A DNA stretch of 64,000 nucleotides from Lewinella sp. JB7 (GCF_024297185.1 NZ_JANCTD010000004.1:186001-250000), one strand, 5' to 3'; positions 34,216 to 43,981 are shown, numbered from the stretch's first letter. Made by a program: numbers and translations. The notes: generated from the sequence alone by a model not told the origin.

Positions 34216-35814
34216 ATGAACCTAGCTTGTAAATCATTCGGAGGGCACGCCTACTGGCTCCTCTCCCTGTTGTTCCTGCTGACTTCCTGCCAGGAATTTC
34301 TGGAGGACGAACTGCTGTCCGAAACCTCCGTCGACTATCTCTACAGCACGCCCGCGGGCCTGGAGGATGCCGTAGTGGGCCTTTACGCCCTCAACCGGGC
34401 CTACATCGAATCGGGTGCCGGTAACAACGACCACCGTGCGCTCATCATGCAAGCCAAATCCGATCTCACCCTCGGCCGCGCCGGTGAAATCGCCCTCTAC
34501 GCCCGCCTGGGATGGGGCCGCGACCTCACCACCGGCGGACAGGGCGGCTACAGCCACTACTGGCGCAATTACTACCGGATCGTCGACCGGGCCAACGCCG
34601 TCATCGCGGCCGCCGAGACCGTCGCCTTCGACGAAAGCGACCTGGACCGCAAGAACCGGATCCTGGGCGAAGCCCGTACCATGCGCGCCAACGCCTACTT
34701 CACGCTCTACCGGATGTTCAACAACATCTTCATCACGACCGAGCCGACCTCCCCGGAAAACGCCTTTGACGTTCCCCAGGACAAGAGCAGTCCCGAAGAA
34801 ATTTTCGCGCTCATCAATGCCGATCTTGATTTCGCCATTGAAAACCTTGACTGGACGACCCCGCAGTTCGGTCGGTGGACCCAGGCATCCGCTCGCCACC
34901 TCAAGGCGAAAGTGGCCATGTGGCAGGGCAACTGGGCCGAAGCGATCACCCAGTCCGAGGCCGTCATCAACAACGGCAGCTACAACCTGCTGTCCAACAC
35001 CGGCGAAGTCTTTGCTGGCGACCTCAATCATTCCGAAACGCTCTTCGCCATTCAGTTCGAGGATGGCGTGATCGGAGGCGGCACCCGCAACCAGATCCAC
35101 TTCAACCTCGTCGCCAACTACCTGGAAATTCCGGGCGTCGTGCGGTCCAGCGAAAACGGTGGCCGTGGTGCGTCGCTGCTCGTACCCAACAACTACCTGG
35201 TCGACCTGCTGGCCGAGGATCCCAACGATACCCGCGACGACGGCACCTACATGATCAGCCGGTACCGCTACAACGATCCGGCCACCCTGCCGCCGGGCGT
35301 ACAGATCGGCGACACGATCAACATTTACGACCGCGACAGCGAGGACCCGAACAACTTCCGCCAGTACTATAAGACCCTGAATCCGGGCGTGCTGAAGTTC
35401 CAGCAGCGCGACGCGGATCCTAACGAGGCCAATACCATCAAAAACATCATGGTCTACCGCCTGGCGGAAACCTACCTGATCTCCGCCGAAGCGCATATGC
35501 GGCAGGGTAATACGGCCATGGCCCTGGAGCGCCTCAACGCCATCCGTACGCGCGCCGGTGCCGCCCCCGTAACGGATGTGACCCAGGAAACCATCCTCGA
35601 CGAACGCGCCCGCGAACTCTTCTTCGAGGGACAGCGTTGGTTCACCCTCAAGCGGATGGGCGTGCTGGTCGAGTACATTCAGGACCACGCCGGTAACGAT
35701 AACCTGCAGAGCATCGCGCGCGAACGCATCACGCCGATCCAACAGAACATCTTCATTCCGGAAGCGGAAATTCAGCTGCTGGGCCCCAACTATCCCCAGA
35801 ACGAAGGCTACTAA
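34216..35814 (+). CDS. SusD/RagB surface lipoprotein
   Basis: 532 residues. Lipobox LLTSCQEF with the lipidated Cys at residue 25. SusD helical repeats: YWRNYYRIVDRANAVI, LGEARTMRANAYFTLYRMFN and the C-terminal AETYLISAEAHMRQGN, ALERLNAIRTRAG and LDERARELFFEGQRWFTLKR. It forms the lid of the SusC pore and binds the ligand. The ligand is not a defined glycan by sequence; the next gene suggests phosphodiesters. Confidence 0.96.
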   Translation: MNLACKSFGGHAYWLLSLLFLLTSCQEFLEDELLSETSVDYLYSTPAGLEDAVVGLYALNRAYIESGAGNNDHRALIMQAKSDLTLGRAGEIALYARLGWGRDLTTGGQGGYSHYWRNYYRIVDRANAVIAAAETVAFDESDLDRKNRILGEARTMRANAYFTLYRMFNNIFITTEPTSPENAFDVPQDKSSPEEIFALINADLDFAIENLDWTTPQFGRWTQASARHLKAKVAMWQGNWAEAITQSEAVINNGSYNLLSNTGEVFAGDLNHSETLFAIQFEDGVIGGGTRNQIHFNLVANYLEIPGVVRSSENGGRGASLLVPNNYLVDLLAEDPNDTRDDGTYMISRYRYNDPATLPPGVQIGDTINIYDRDSEDPNNFRQYYKTLNPGVLKFQQRDADPNEANTIKNIMVYRLAETYLISAEAHMRQGNTAMALERLNAIRTRAGAAPVTDVTQETILDERARELFFEGQRWFTLKRMGVLVEYIQDHAGNDNLQSIARERITPIQQNIFIPEAEIQLLGPNYPQNEGY

Positions 35815-35823
35815 CGCGAACCT

Positions 35824-37374
35824 ATGCAATACCCATTTCTTCTCGCCCTCATCGTGCTAAGTAGCTGGGCGGGCGCGCAGGTCCCGTGTGCTATGGATAA
35901 AGAGCAAGCTCCTCTGGAGGTGATGTCCTACAACATCCGCCTAAACGTTGCCAGCGACGGAGAGAACGCCTGGCCCAACCGCCGGGAGTTTCTCGTCAGC
36001 CAGGTACTCTTTCACGCCCCCGACATCCTCGGCACCCAGGAGGTCCTGCCGGATCAGCTCGCCTACCTCGACCGCCACCTCACGCCCTACGCCTACCTCG
36101 GCGTGGGCCGCGATGGGGGCAATGCGGGCGAGTACTCCGCCCTCTTCTACAACCGACACAAGTTTACGGTAGCCGAGAGCGGCACTTTCTGGCTCTCCCC
36201 CACCCCCGACGCCGTGGCCTCCGTAGGCTGGGACGCCGCCCTGCCGCGGATCGTGACCTACGGACGCTTCCGGGACCGGCGGAACGGTCACGAATTCATG
36301 GCCTTCAATACCCACTTCGATCACCGGGGCGAACAAGCGCGGGTGGAGAGCGCCCGCCTGATCACGCGAATGATGGATTCGCTGAATACGGACGACCTAC
36401 CCGTCGTGCTGACCGGTGACCTCAACCTCACGCCGGAAACCGAGGCCATCCGGACCCTGACCGATTCGCTCGTCGACGCCTACGCTACGGCTCCCGTACG
36501 CCTCGGACCCGCCGGTACCTTCACCGGCTTTGATCACGCGACGCCCGCCGAACGGCGCATCGACTACATTATGGTGTCGCCCGGTATCCGGGTACGAAAG
36601 TTCGCCACCCTCACGGATGCCGTGGACGGGCGCTACCCCTCCGATCACTTCGCCGTTGTCGCTTCACTGGACCTGCGTCCCCGCCCCCTGATCGTCGCCC
36701 ACCGGGGCGCCAGCGGTCACGCCGTGGAAAACTCCATGCCGGCTTTCCAGAAGGCGGTGGAGCTGGGAGCGGACATGATGGAACTGGACGTGTGGCGGCT
36801 CCGGGATGGTACCGTTGCCGTGTACCACGACAGCGACCTCAAACGTCTCACCGACTCCGACGCCAAGATCGAGGAACTGACGTTGTCCGAACTGAATCAG
36901 GTCGTGCTCGACGGCGCCCACCGGGTACCCACCCTCCGGGACGTGCTGATGCAGGCGGATAAAGAAATTCAGATCAATGTCGAGCTCAAGGGGGGCAGTA
37001 CCGCGGAGGGCACCTACGCCCTCATCGAGGAGTTCGTAAAGGATCACGGATGGAAGATCGGGGACTTCATGATCTCGAGTTTCCGCCACGACGAACTGCG
37101 GCGCATGCGCGAACTGTCTTCCGACATCGACATCGCCGTCCTCCCCCACGGCAATCCGCTGGAGGCTATCGGGGTGGCCGAGGAAGTCGGCGCTTCGGCC
37201 ATCAATGCTTATCACGGCAGCCTGGACCAGACCGTCGTGGACAAGATCCACGCCGCCGGACTGAAGGTGAACGCCTGGACCGTAAACGAGAAGGCCGACA
37301 TGCGCCGGCTGCGCGCCTTTGGGGTCGACGGCTTCATCACGAACTACCCGGACCGGGCACGCGCACTGGACTAA
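35824..37374 (+). CDS. Secreted fusion: EEP phosphatase plus glycerophosphodiester phosphodiesterase
   Basis: 516 residues with a signal peptide (residues 1-19). Residues 30-285 form an endonuclease/exonuclease/phosphatase domain: MSYNIRLN, GTQEV, NTHFDHRG, TGDLNLTPE and SDHF. Residues 290-515 form a GDPD TIM barrel: AHRGASGHAVENSMPAF, MELDVWRLRDG, VYHDSDL and INVELKGG. Both active sites look complete. The two enzymes could remove successive phosphate groups from a phospholipid head group, glycerophosphoinositol or a related compound. It lies nine bases after susD. Its stop overlaps that of eboF by four bases. Confidence 0.92.
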   Translation: MQYPFLLALIVLSSWAGAQVPCAMDKEQAPLEVMSYNIRLNVASDGENAWPNRREFLVSQVLFHAPDILGTQEVLPDQLAYLDRHLTPYAYLGVGRDGGNAGEYSALFYNRHKFTVAESGTFWLSPTPDAVASVGWDAALPRIVTYGRFRDRRNGHEFMAFNTHFDHRGEQARVESARLITRMMDSLNTDDLPVVLTGDLNLTPETEAIRTLTDSLVDAYATAPVRLGPAGTFTGFDHATPAERRIDYIMVSPGIRVRKFATLTDAVDGRYPSDHFAVVASLDLRPRPLIVAHRGASGHAVENSMPAFQKAVELGADMMELDVWRLRDGTVAVYHDSDLKRLTDSDAKIEELTLSELNQVVLDGAHRVPTLRDVLMQADKEIQINVELKGGSTAEGTYALIEEFVKDHGWKIGDFMISSFRHDELRRMRELSSDIDIAVLPHGNPLEAIGVAEEVGASAINAYHGSLDQTVVDKIHAAGLKVNAWTVNEKADMRRLRAFGVDGFITNYPDRARALD

Positions 37375-38747
37375 ACGGTTTCCTCCGGGAAGGTTGCCCG
37401 CAGCAGCCAGTCGAACACCCCGGGGGCATCGAGCCGGTCGGGAGTATCGAGCCGGCTGATGAATACGGGCTTGTCGCCGTCCTTACCGCCCAGGTACCCG
37501 TGGGAGCCCTTCACCAGATCGGCGGTGAGGGGTACCACGTCCATGAGGGTCCGGAAGCCGAGTTTTTTGCCGGCGACCTTCAGGGCAATCCGGGGAATGA
37601 GCAGTTTCTTCTCCGGGTCGAGGAACATCTCCACGGGGTCGTACCCGGGCTTCTTGTGGATGTCCACGGTCCGCGCGTAGTCCGGAGCCCGGGCATCGTC
37701 CAGCCAGTAATAGTAGGTGAACCAGCTGCGGTCATCGGCTACGGCCACGAGTTCGCCGGCCCGGGGGTGGTCGATTTTGTAAAGCTTCTTCCCCGCTTCG
37801 TCCAGCAACTGACCGATGCCCGGTACGCGTTGCAGCAGTTCGCGGACCAGGGGGATATCGGCCGGGTCCCGGATGTAAATGTGGGCGATCTGGTGATCGG
37901 CCAGGGCGACGGCGCGGCAGGTACCTACGTCGAGCAGTTCGGTGCCCCGTTCCTCGCGGACACTGATCAGGCCCGCCTCCCGCAGTATGCGGTTGATGTG
38001 AACGGGCCGGTCGACGTTCGTGATGCCGTATTCCGAAAGCACCATGACCTCCACCCCGTGGCTTTCGTAGAATTCGATAAGATCTTTAACCACCCCGTCG
38101 ATCTCGCGCAGGTCCTGGCGTACGGACGGATGCTCCTGACCGTGGCGCTGTAGGTTATAGTCGAGGTGGGGCAGGTACACTAGGTTCATCGTCGGCTGGT
38201 GCCAGTCGAATACCCGCATGGCGGCATCGGCGATCCAGCGGCTGCTGCTGATGTTGGTGCGCGGCCCCCAGAAGGAAAAGAGCGGGAAGGTCCCCAGCTC
38301 CTTTTGTAACCGCTCGCGCAGGTCCATGGGGAAGCTGTAGCAGTCGGGCATCTTGCGCCCGTCCGCGAGGTACTGCGGGCGCGGGGTCACGCAATAGTCG
38401 ACCGAGGAGTACATATTGTACCACCAGAACATGTTGGCGACCGTAAAGGAAGGGTCCCGCTTCCGGGCCACGTCCCAGATCTTGGGCGACTGGACCAAAT
38501 GATTGCTCTGCCGCCAGAGTTTGATTTCCTGTTCGTCGCGGAAGAGCCAACCGTTGGCGACGATGCCGTGGTCCCGGGGCCACTTTCCGGTAAGGTAGCT
38601 CGTCTGGGCCGTGGTGGTCACGGCGGGGAGGGCGGGGTCCACGGTGGTCGTTTTCCGGCTGGCGGACCACTGTTTCAGGAAGGGGGTGTCTTCTCCGATG
38701 AGGTCGGCGCTCAGGCCTACGATGTCGATGATGGCGGTTTTGCGCAC
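37371..38747 (-). CDS. eboF: EboF-like alkaline phosphatase/phosphodiesterase
   Basis: 458 residues of the alkaline-phosphatase superfamily (nucleotide pyrophosphatase type). The nucleophile region is VTTTAQTSYLTG and the metal-binding histidines include YLPHLDYNLQRHG and VMVLSEYGI; the C-terminal GSHGYLGG carries a further His. It is three bases behind eboE and last in the ebo cluster, the usual place of eboF. In Nostoc, ebo genes are required to move scytonemin monomers to the periplasm; the compound handled here is unknown. Confidence 0.82.
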   Translation of the reverse strand: MRKTAIIDIVGLSADLIGEDTPFLKQWSASRKTTTVDPALPAVTTTAQTSYLTGKWPRDHGIVANGWLFRDEQEIKLWRQSNHLVQSPKIWDVARKRDPSFTVANMFWWYNMYSSVDYCVTPRPQYLADGRKMPDCYSFPMDLRERLQKELGTFPLFSFWGPRTNISSSRWIADAAMRVFDWHQPTMNLVYLPHLDYNLQRHGQEHPSVRQDLREIDGVVKDLIEFYESHGVEVMVLSEYGITNVDRPVHINRILREAGLISVREERGTELLDVGTCRAVALADHQIAHIYIRDPADIPLVRELLQRVPGIGQLLDEAGKKLYKIDHPRAGELVAVADDRSWFTYYYWLDDARAPDYARTVDIHKKPGYDPVEMFLDPEKKLLIPRIALKVAGKKLGFRTLMDVVPLTADLVKGSHGYLGGKDGDKPVFISRLDTPDRLDAPGVFDWLLRATFPEETV

Positions 38748-38750
38748 GTC

Positions 38751-39953
38751 TTAGCGGTTCAGTTGATTACGTACCCACTCCAGCTCCCGGTGAATGCTGT
38801 CGGTAAGGGTGAGGCGTTGATGGTCGGGCAGTACGTCCCAGGTGTAGGTTTCGACTTCGAGGTGGTGGGTGAAGGGATCGGCTTTCCACAGCTTCAACGT
38901 CTCGGCAATGGCATCGTTCGTCGACTGCAGACGCCCGTAGCAGTCGGTATAAATGGGCACGTGAAAATGGGTTCTTAATTCTGTGTACGCCGGATCGGAC
39001 AGGGCCGCGAGTCCGGGGCCCAGATCGGGAAACTGGCGAATATTCCCCCGTCGGTGGCGCAGGGCCGTCTGGTGCAGGTAGGTGGGTTCGTCGTAGGGCA
39101 GGAGAGCGGCGTGCACGGCCGCGCGGTCCTCGGTCAGATCCGCCTTCAGGGCGGCGCTAATTTGCAGTTTCCCCACCCGGATCCCCGCTTCCCGCATGTT
39201 TTGGAGTACGTCGGCGGGAGATTCGTAGGCGACGGCGAAGTGACAGACGTCCCAGCAGAGCGTCAGGTGTTCGCGGATCGCCGCTTCGGCAGTGGCGCGC
39301 GGAACACCAAGTTCCCGTTGCAGCCAGTCGAGGCCCTGGGTGAGGACCACTTTCCGGTAAAAGTCCGTGAATTCCTGACTGTTCTCCAGGATACCGTCGG
39401 GTTCCGGCTCGATGTCGAGGTGGAGGGATTTGCCGGTGCGCTCTTTGATCCGTACGAGGTGCAGCACCACTTCCATGAGGTGGCGGGTGGAGACGCGGGT
39501 CGCCCGCGCCAGCTCCTCCTCCGACGTGAACCAGAAGCGGTAGGAAAGCGGGCTGGTAGAGATGCCGCCATCCATACCCGCGGGCAGTAGCTCGGCCAGA
39601 ATGCCGAAGAGCCGGATCGTATAGTCGACGCGGTCCCGGGTGGTCCAGTCGGGGGTGTAGACGTCGTCCTTCACCCGCTCTCCGTGAAACTCCCCGTACG
39701 GGAAGCCATTCATGGTGAAGACGTAGCATTCGTGGTCGGACAGCCACCGTCGGAAGGACGTCAGCTCCTGCGTTCCCGCCAATTCCTCCGCCGCACGGGC
39801 CGACAGGCGCAGACCGATCCCGAAGGGACCATCGACTTCCGTAAGTTGCTTAACCTTCAGCAGGTGGTCGAGGCTGGCCAGCACCTCCGGCCAACTTTCT
39901 CCGGGGTGAATATTTGTGCAGTAGGTAAGGTGATGACCGGGATTGATCTGCAT
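38751..39953 (-). CDS. eboE: EboE, xylose-isomerase-like TIM barrel protein
   Basis: 400 residues from the ATG at 39953; the EboE start pattern INPGHHLTYCTNIHPGESWP follows at once. The TIM barrel shows FTMNGFPYGEFHG, the metal-type ligands in LHLDIEPEPDG and LCWDVCHFAVA, and KLQISAALKADL. Its catalysis is not established; it is one of the six genes of the ebo metabolite-traffic operon. The gene upstream on the same strand is a lipoprotein gene, not the expected eboD. Confidence 0.9.
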   Translation of the reverse strand: MQINPGHHLTYCTNIHPGESWPEVLASLDHLLKVKQLTEVDGPFGIGLRLSARAAEELAGTQELTSFRRWLSDHECYVFTMNGFPYGEFHGERVKDDVYTPDWTTRDRVDYTIRLFGILAELLPAGMDGGISTSPLSYRFWFTSEEELARATRVSTRHLMEVVLHLVRIKERTGKSLHLDIEPEPDGILENSQEFTDFYRKVVLTQGLDWLQRELGVPRATAEAAIREHLTLCWDVCHFAVAYESPADVLQNMREAGIRVGKLQISAALKADLTEDRAAVHAALLPYDEPTYLHQTALRHRRGNIRQFPDLGPGLAALSDPAYTELRTHFHVPIYTDCYGRLQSTNDAIAETLKLWKADPFTHHLEVETYTWDVLPDHQRLTLTDSIHRELEWVRNQLNR

Positions 39954-40073
39954 GCGGGGCGGATGAGTAACCGCAAAGAACGCAACCACGAAGTAAAGTG
40001 GAGAACGTTGACGGCCTTTAGAAAGACATCACGGGAGTAGATCCTTAATTTCACCGCCACCGAACGCCGTTAA

Positions 40074-40664
40074 CTACTCACTTAGTGAAACCTGAAACTG
40101 ACCACTGGTGAGTAAGAACGTATCGGGTCGCAGACCGCCGTAAATGGGTAGTCCGAGCGTATCGTGTTCAAAAGCCAGATTAAATGTACCCTGGAAGTGC
40201 TTGCGGTCATCCGAGATGCCCGTGAAACAGATCTCGTTGGCAAAATCCGGGTGATTGAATAAAATATACGTCTCAGCGAACGCATCGCCGTGCAGAGGGG
40301 TAAATCTGGCAAACCTATGGATATATCCTTTGCCATACATATCAGCCGTATGCCGCTCCAGCGACTGGCAGCCCAGCCGGGGTTCGTCTATCAGAAACGA
40401 AAGTTGCTCTCTGGGTACACCTTCTTGATCAATAAAATGGGCCTGAAAATCCCAGTAGTGATGTCCTTTAGGGCGATAGATTACCTGGTAACCGGCTACC
40501 CAAATCGAGTCGGGTTCGTAGGTAGCGGTCGTATAATCAAATTCTTCCCAGGTATCCGCCCCACCGGTGAGTGCGCCAAGTTTTTCTTTTTCGCAACCCG
40601 GCAGCAGACACAGTAGACATATCGAGTATAGTAGATATTCGTAAGATAGGTGAACTATATTCAT
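40074..40664 (-). CDS. Lipoprotein of unknown function
   Basis: 196 residues with a lipobox (CLLCLLPGCEKEK, Cys 24). The rest is soluble and mixed (YQVIYRPKGHHYWDFQAHF, RFTPLHGDAFAETYILFNHPD) with no recognised domain. Its start overlaps the stop of the broken T9SS gene by four bases (ATGA), so the two formed one operon. It sits where eboD would be expected and its DNA is visibly AT-richer than the neighbours, a sign of transfer. Confidence 0.75.
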   Translation of the reverse strand: MNIVHLSYEYLLYSICLLCLLPGCEKEKLGALTGGADTWEEFDYTTATYEPDSIWVAGYQVIYRPKGHHYWDFQAHFIDQEGVPREQLSFLIDEPRLGCQSLERHTADMYGKGYIHRFARFTPLHGDAFAETYILFNHPDFANEICFTGISDDRKHFQGTFNLAFEHDTLGLPIYGGLRPDTFLLTSGQFQVSLSE

Positions 40665-41853
40665 TGTATGCTGACCTTACGGGTGTACGTATGCAACCCA
40701 TCGGTTACCGTTAGAATATAGGTTCCGGTAGGCAGATCGACGTCAATGGACTGGTATACCGTCGCCAATGCCTTGAGCGTGATCGTTCGCGTGAAAACCC
40801 TACGTCCCCCTAGGGAATGTAATTGCACCGTTGCTTTACCATCTGTTTTGGCCCGGTACATCACGGAAAACACTCCGACCGAGAGGTTAGGAAATACTCG
40901 AAGAGAAGGCACGCTAATATCGCTGGATAGTAATGCGTCAGATGCAAACAAATTTGTGTCCGTGCCGTCTGAAGCTAAGCTATCCGGTTCGGGACCGGTA
41001 CCTTGCCCCCCCGTTATTTTGTGGACGTCCGTAGCGGTGGTACCGTTAGAGCAGGTTGCGGTGACCCTAAGCCACAGATCGCCGCTTTGTGGCATAGTAA
41101 AATCGACGCAGGTAGAAGTATAATAGGGGCTGTAATTGAACCCGTTGTAACTGTACTCCCACACCAGGCTGACATTGTCACAGTAGGTAACATTTGCGCA
41201 CCATGTGCTGGTCTCGCCTGCTTCCAGTTGATTGAATCCGCGAATATAAACTTGTACGGGTTACCAGCCGCATCCGCGGCATCGGTAAACAGGACGAGAA
41301 CCGTAACCTCGCTGTTGCAGTGGTTTTTTTGTGGCACGGTAGACGGTTGCTTTAGTCGCGACCCTGAGGCTTCCGTTTCCACCGCACATCCATAACCCTC
41401 ACTGATAGGGCGGTCGCGAATCTCGATCAATATCCCGTACTGATCGCCGAGCGGAAGTAGTTTGAAACTCCGGTTTTGGTAAACAATGCGTCCGGTGATA
41501 CCCCCTTTATAGCGCGTCATAGTCAATGACCCTTCCGACTCCGGGAACACTGCAGCGTAGGTATACGCATCGTCTGCAATCGCCCTGACGTCGGTCGTGG
41601 TTGCTACCAGTACAGACGGCTCGCCCGGTAACAGGAGAGCCAATTTTCCGTTGCTGTGAAGATTTGAGAGCTGTAAGTTTCCTTTAATCCGTACGTCCAA
41701 ATAGTCTGCATTTGCGCGTAGCCTATTCAAGTTGCTTTGCTGTTGGGAGGTAAGGTCCAGCGTTCGCTCAGCAATAGGCGTAAGAAAGGGAGCCACCTGA
41801 GAGATCGCGACAGTCGGGAAGAAAACGGATAAAACGTAAAAACCCATTATCAT
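40661..41853 (-). pseudogene. Frameshifted T9SS-sorted protein, perhaps a gutted metalloprotease
   Basis: Two frames together make one protein. The first (41853 down to about 41260) has a signal peptide (MGFYVLSVFFPTVAISQ), a propeptide-like region and VTVLVLFTDAADAAGNP, reminiscent of the start of secreted reprolysin-like domains. The second continues as VQVYIRGFNQLEAGET, a PKD-like part (TWCANVTYCDNVSLVWEYSY) and a T9SS sorting domain (LRVFPNLSVGVF...GTYILTV). One added base in the CCC run (minus strand, 41258-41260) would rejoin the frames. No HExxH site is present, so an internal deletion is an alternative. It could also be a sequencing error. Confidence 0.75.
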
Positions 41854-42189
41854 TAAGGACCGCGTCCGTTTAATGAAGAGTATACAATCGTAGGTGGGGG
41901 GGAGTCAAGAGTATTGTATTTGTGTAGATGAATTATATTTATCTGCAAAAACTCATTGAGAAAAGTTTGTTCCCTCATGGAACACCTGCCGAAGCATTCG
42001 CAATATCCGGGTAAGGATACTCAAATGATGCTGTCCTTTGGATAGAATTAATCTTGTCAATGCAGATTCCTATATGAATTATACGGGATATACATCATAT
42101 CAAATTATTACTCGATATATGTATAATTTTCCGTCGATTACATGGACGGAGACGCAGGTGCTGAGGTTTTCCGGTGGGACGCTGGCAAA
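41854..42189. other. AT-rich gene-free stretch at the edge of the eboD replacement
   Basis: 336 bases with no credible ORF, mostly A/T from about 41920 to 42135. It is the upstream region of the broken T9SS gene and directly follows the eboC stop (42190). The last ~50 bases before eboC return to the high GC of the cluster, so one insertion boundary is near 42130-42140. No clear inverted repeats or target-site duplication were seen. Confidence 0.6.
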
Positions 42190-43065
42190 TCAGGTTACGG
42201 AGAAGTAGCGCGCAAGGCCGAAAGACACCGGCAGCAGGGCCAGGACGGCCAGGCCGGCGGGCCACCCCATGAATCCGGCCGCGAGGCAGGCGTTGAGGGG
42301 AATGAGGGAGATGACGCCCGTCTTCACGGCCCCCTTGATGAGGGGCGGCCGGTTGTCGCGGATGGCGGCCACCTTTGCCCGGAGGTTCATCCCGTACCAC
42401 AGCAGCAGGAACGGCAGGGCCGGCCAGAGATCAGCCACCGTCCAGCGGGAGAGCGACAGCAGGGCCAGGGCAACGGCAGTATCCAGACCAAGAGCCAGTT
42501 GGATGGAGGCCCGGTTCCGCCCCCCGACCTCGCCGCGGCTCGTGAGCGTGATGGCTCCGATAAAGACGATGGGAATGAAGGCTAGCCACCAGTAGTCCTG
42601 GAGGGCGGCTATGCTCAGGCTGATGCCGAGAAGCAGATTGCCGCCACGGCACATTCCCATGACGAGCGGACCGAAGAATGCATGGTGTTTGGCCTTCGCG
42701 TCGTACACCAGCGTGAGGGCGGCCACCACGAGGGCGATCGCGCCACTCGTCGGGGACACGATCAGGGAGAGACCGACGCCGGCCAGTAGGAGAAGTCCAC
42801 CGAGCAGTGTTGCCTGGGCCAGCGTTACCTGCCCGCTCGGCAAAGCGCGCTCGGGCCGCTCCACCCGGTCGAGGTCCAGGTCAAAGACGTCGTTAAACAC
42901 GACCCCGCCGCCGTAGAGTCCGAGGGTAGCCAGGGCGAGCCAGCCGACCTGGTCGTCCCACGCGCCGGAACAGGCGGCGGCAACACTGGCGCCGGCCAGA
43001 ATATCCGCGACGGCCGTTACGAGATTAGCCGGTCGCAGCAGGCTGAGAAAGGGACGTAGGGCCAC
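42190..43065 (-). CDS. eboC: EboC, UbiA-family prenyltransferase-like membrane protein
   Basis: 291 residues starting with GTG at 43065, one base after the eboB stop. Multi-pass membrane protein with both UbiA aspartate motifs: NDVFDLDLDRVERPERALPS and YDAKAKHHAFFG. UbiA enzymes attach prenyl chains to aromatic acceptors; EboC is the ebo-cluster member and may anchor a precursor to the membrane. In other ebo clusters eboD follows at once; here it is lost. Confidence 0.92.
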   Translation of the reverse strand: MALRPFLSLLRPANLVTAVADILAGASVAAACSGAWDDQVGWLALATLGLYGGGVVFNDVFDLDLDRVERPERALPSGQVTLAQATLLGGLLLLAGVGLSLIVSPTSGAIALVVAALTLVYDAKAKHHAFFGPLVMGMCRGGNLLLGISLSIAALQDYWWLAFIPIVFIGAITLTSRGEVGGRNRASIQLALGLDTAVALALLSLSRWTVADLWPALPFLLLWYGMNLRAKVAAIRDNRPPLIKGAVKTGVISLIPLNACLAAGFMGWPAGLAVLALLPVSFGLARYFSVT

Positions 43066-43066
43066 G

Positions 43067-43981
43067 TTAGTTTTCGATGACGTTATCGGATTCTGTTTCG
43101 GAACGCTCCGTTTTGCGTCCGTTGCGGAGTACGCTGTTGCCGCTGAAAAGTTGGCTGCGATCGATGTCGGGCGCGTCGGTCCAGTCGGATTCCTTCATTT
43201 GTCCGCTCTGCCCGTAGGCGGCCAGGGCATTTCCGTAGGTGACGAGTCGCACGTCTTCCTCGGGTATACCGCGCTCCAGCATGAGGGCGGCGGTCTTAGG
43301 AACGGACAGCGGATCGCTGATGCCCCAGTCGGCGGAGCTGTCGACGATGATGCGTTCCGGGCCGTAGTGCTTCATCAGGTCGACCATGCGCTCGTTTCCC
43401 ATTTTGGTACCGGGATAGATGGTAAAGGCCGTCCAGTAGCCGCGGTCGAGCACCTCCTGGGCGGTTTCCTCGTTACAGTGGTCGATGATGACCTTCGTGG
43501 GGTCACAGCCGTGTTCCTCGAGTACGTCCATGCTGCGGTACGTCCCGTTCTTCTTGTCGCGGTGGGGGGTATGGATCAGTATGGGCAGGTCGAGTTCCAG
43601 GGCCAGTTCGATCTGCAGCCGGAAATACTTGTCTTCGGCGGCGGTCTGATCGTCGTAGCCGATCTCCCCGATGGCGACCACGCCTTCCTTGGTGGCGTAA
43701 AGCGGGAGCAGTTCCATGACGGCTTCCGCGAGGGGTTCGTTATTAGCCTCCTTGGAGTTCAGTCCCATCGTGCAGTAATGGCGAATGCCGAACTGGGAGG
43801 AGCGAAAGCGTTCCCAACCAACGAGGGTGCTGAAGTAGTCCTTAAAACTGCCGACTTCCGTGCGGGGCTGGCCGAGCCAGAAGGCGGGCTCGATCAGGGC
43901 AACGACGCCGGCGGCGCGCATGGCCTCGTAATCGTCGGTCGTGCGGGAAACCATGTGAACGTGGGGGTCGATGAATTGCAA
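43067..43981 (-). CDS. eboB: EboB, TatD-like metal hydrolase
   Basis: 304 residues from a TTG at 43981, chosen because the first metal motif (FIDPHVHM) starts at residue 3. TatD-type amidohydrolase barrel: GVVAIGEIGYDDQT, PILIHTPHRDK, VIIDHCNEET and the late IIVDSSADWG. Family members are DNases or other metal hydrolases; the EboB substrate is unknown. It sits 26 bases after eboA and one base before eboC. Confidence 0.88.
   Translation of the reverse strand: MQFIDPHVHMVSRTTDDYEAMRAAGVVALIEPAFWLGQPRTEVGSFKDYFSTLVGWERFRSSQFGIRHYCTMGLNSKEANNEPLAEAVMELLPLYATKEGVVAIGEIGYDDQTAAEDKYFRLQIELALELDLPILIHTPHRDKKNGTYRSMDVLEEHGCDPTKVIIDHCNEETAQEVLDRGYWTAFTIYPGTKMGNERMVDLMKHYGPERIIVDSSADWGISDPLSVPKTAALMLERGIPEEDVRLVTYGNALAAYGQSGQMKESDWTDAPDIDRSQLFSGNSVLRNGRKTERSETESDNVIEN

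Noticed and set aside
34234-35829. A 531-codon minus-strand frame antisense to susD
   Set aside because: Same reason: susD is clear on the plus strand, and the frame has no start or domain of its own.
40661-41164. Independent short T9SS-tail gene
   Set aside because: Its frame continues upstream in sense with GFNQLEAGETSTWCAN up to the point where the other frame stops making sense, so it is the second half of one broken gene.
42121-42190. Remnant of eboD just after the eboC stop
   Set aside because: All three minus-strand frames were read; none shows a start or a dehydroquinate-synthase-like motif. The GC-rich segment is only about 50 bases.
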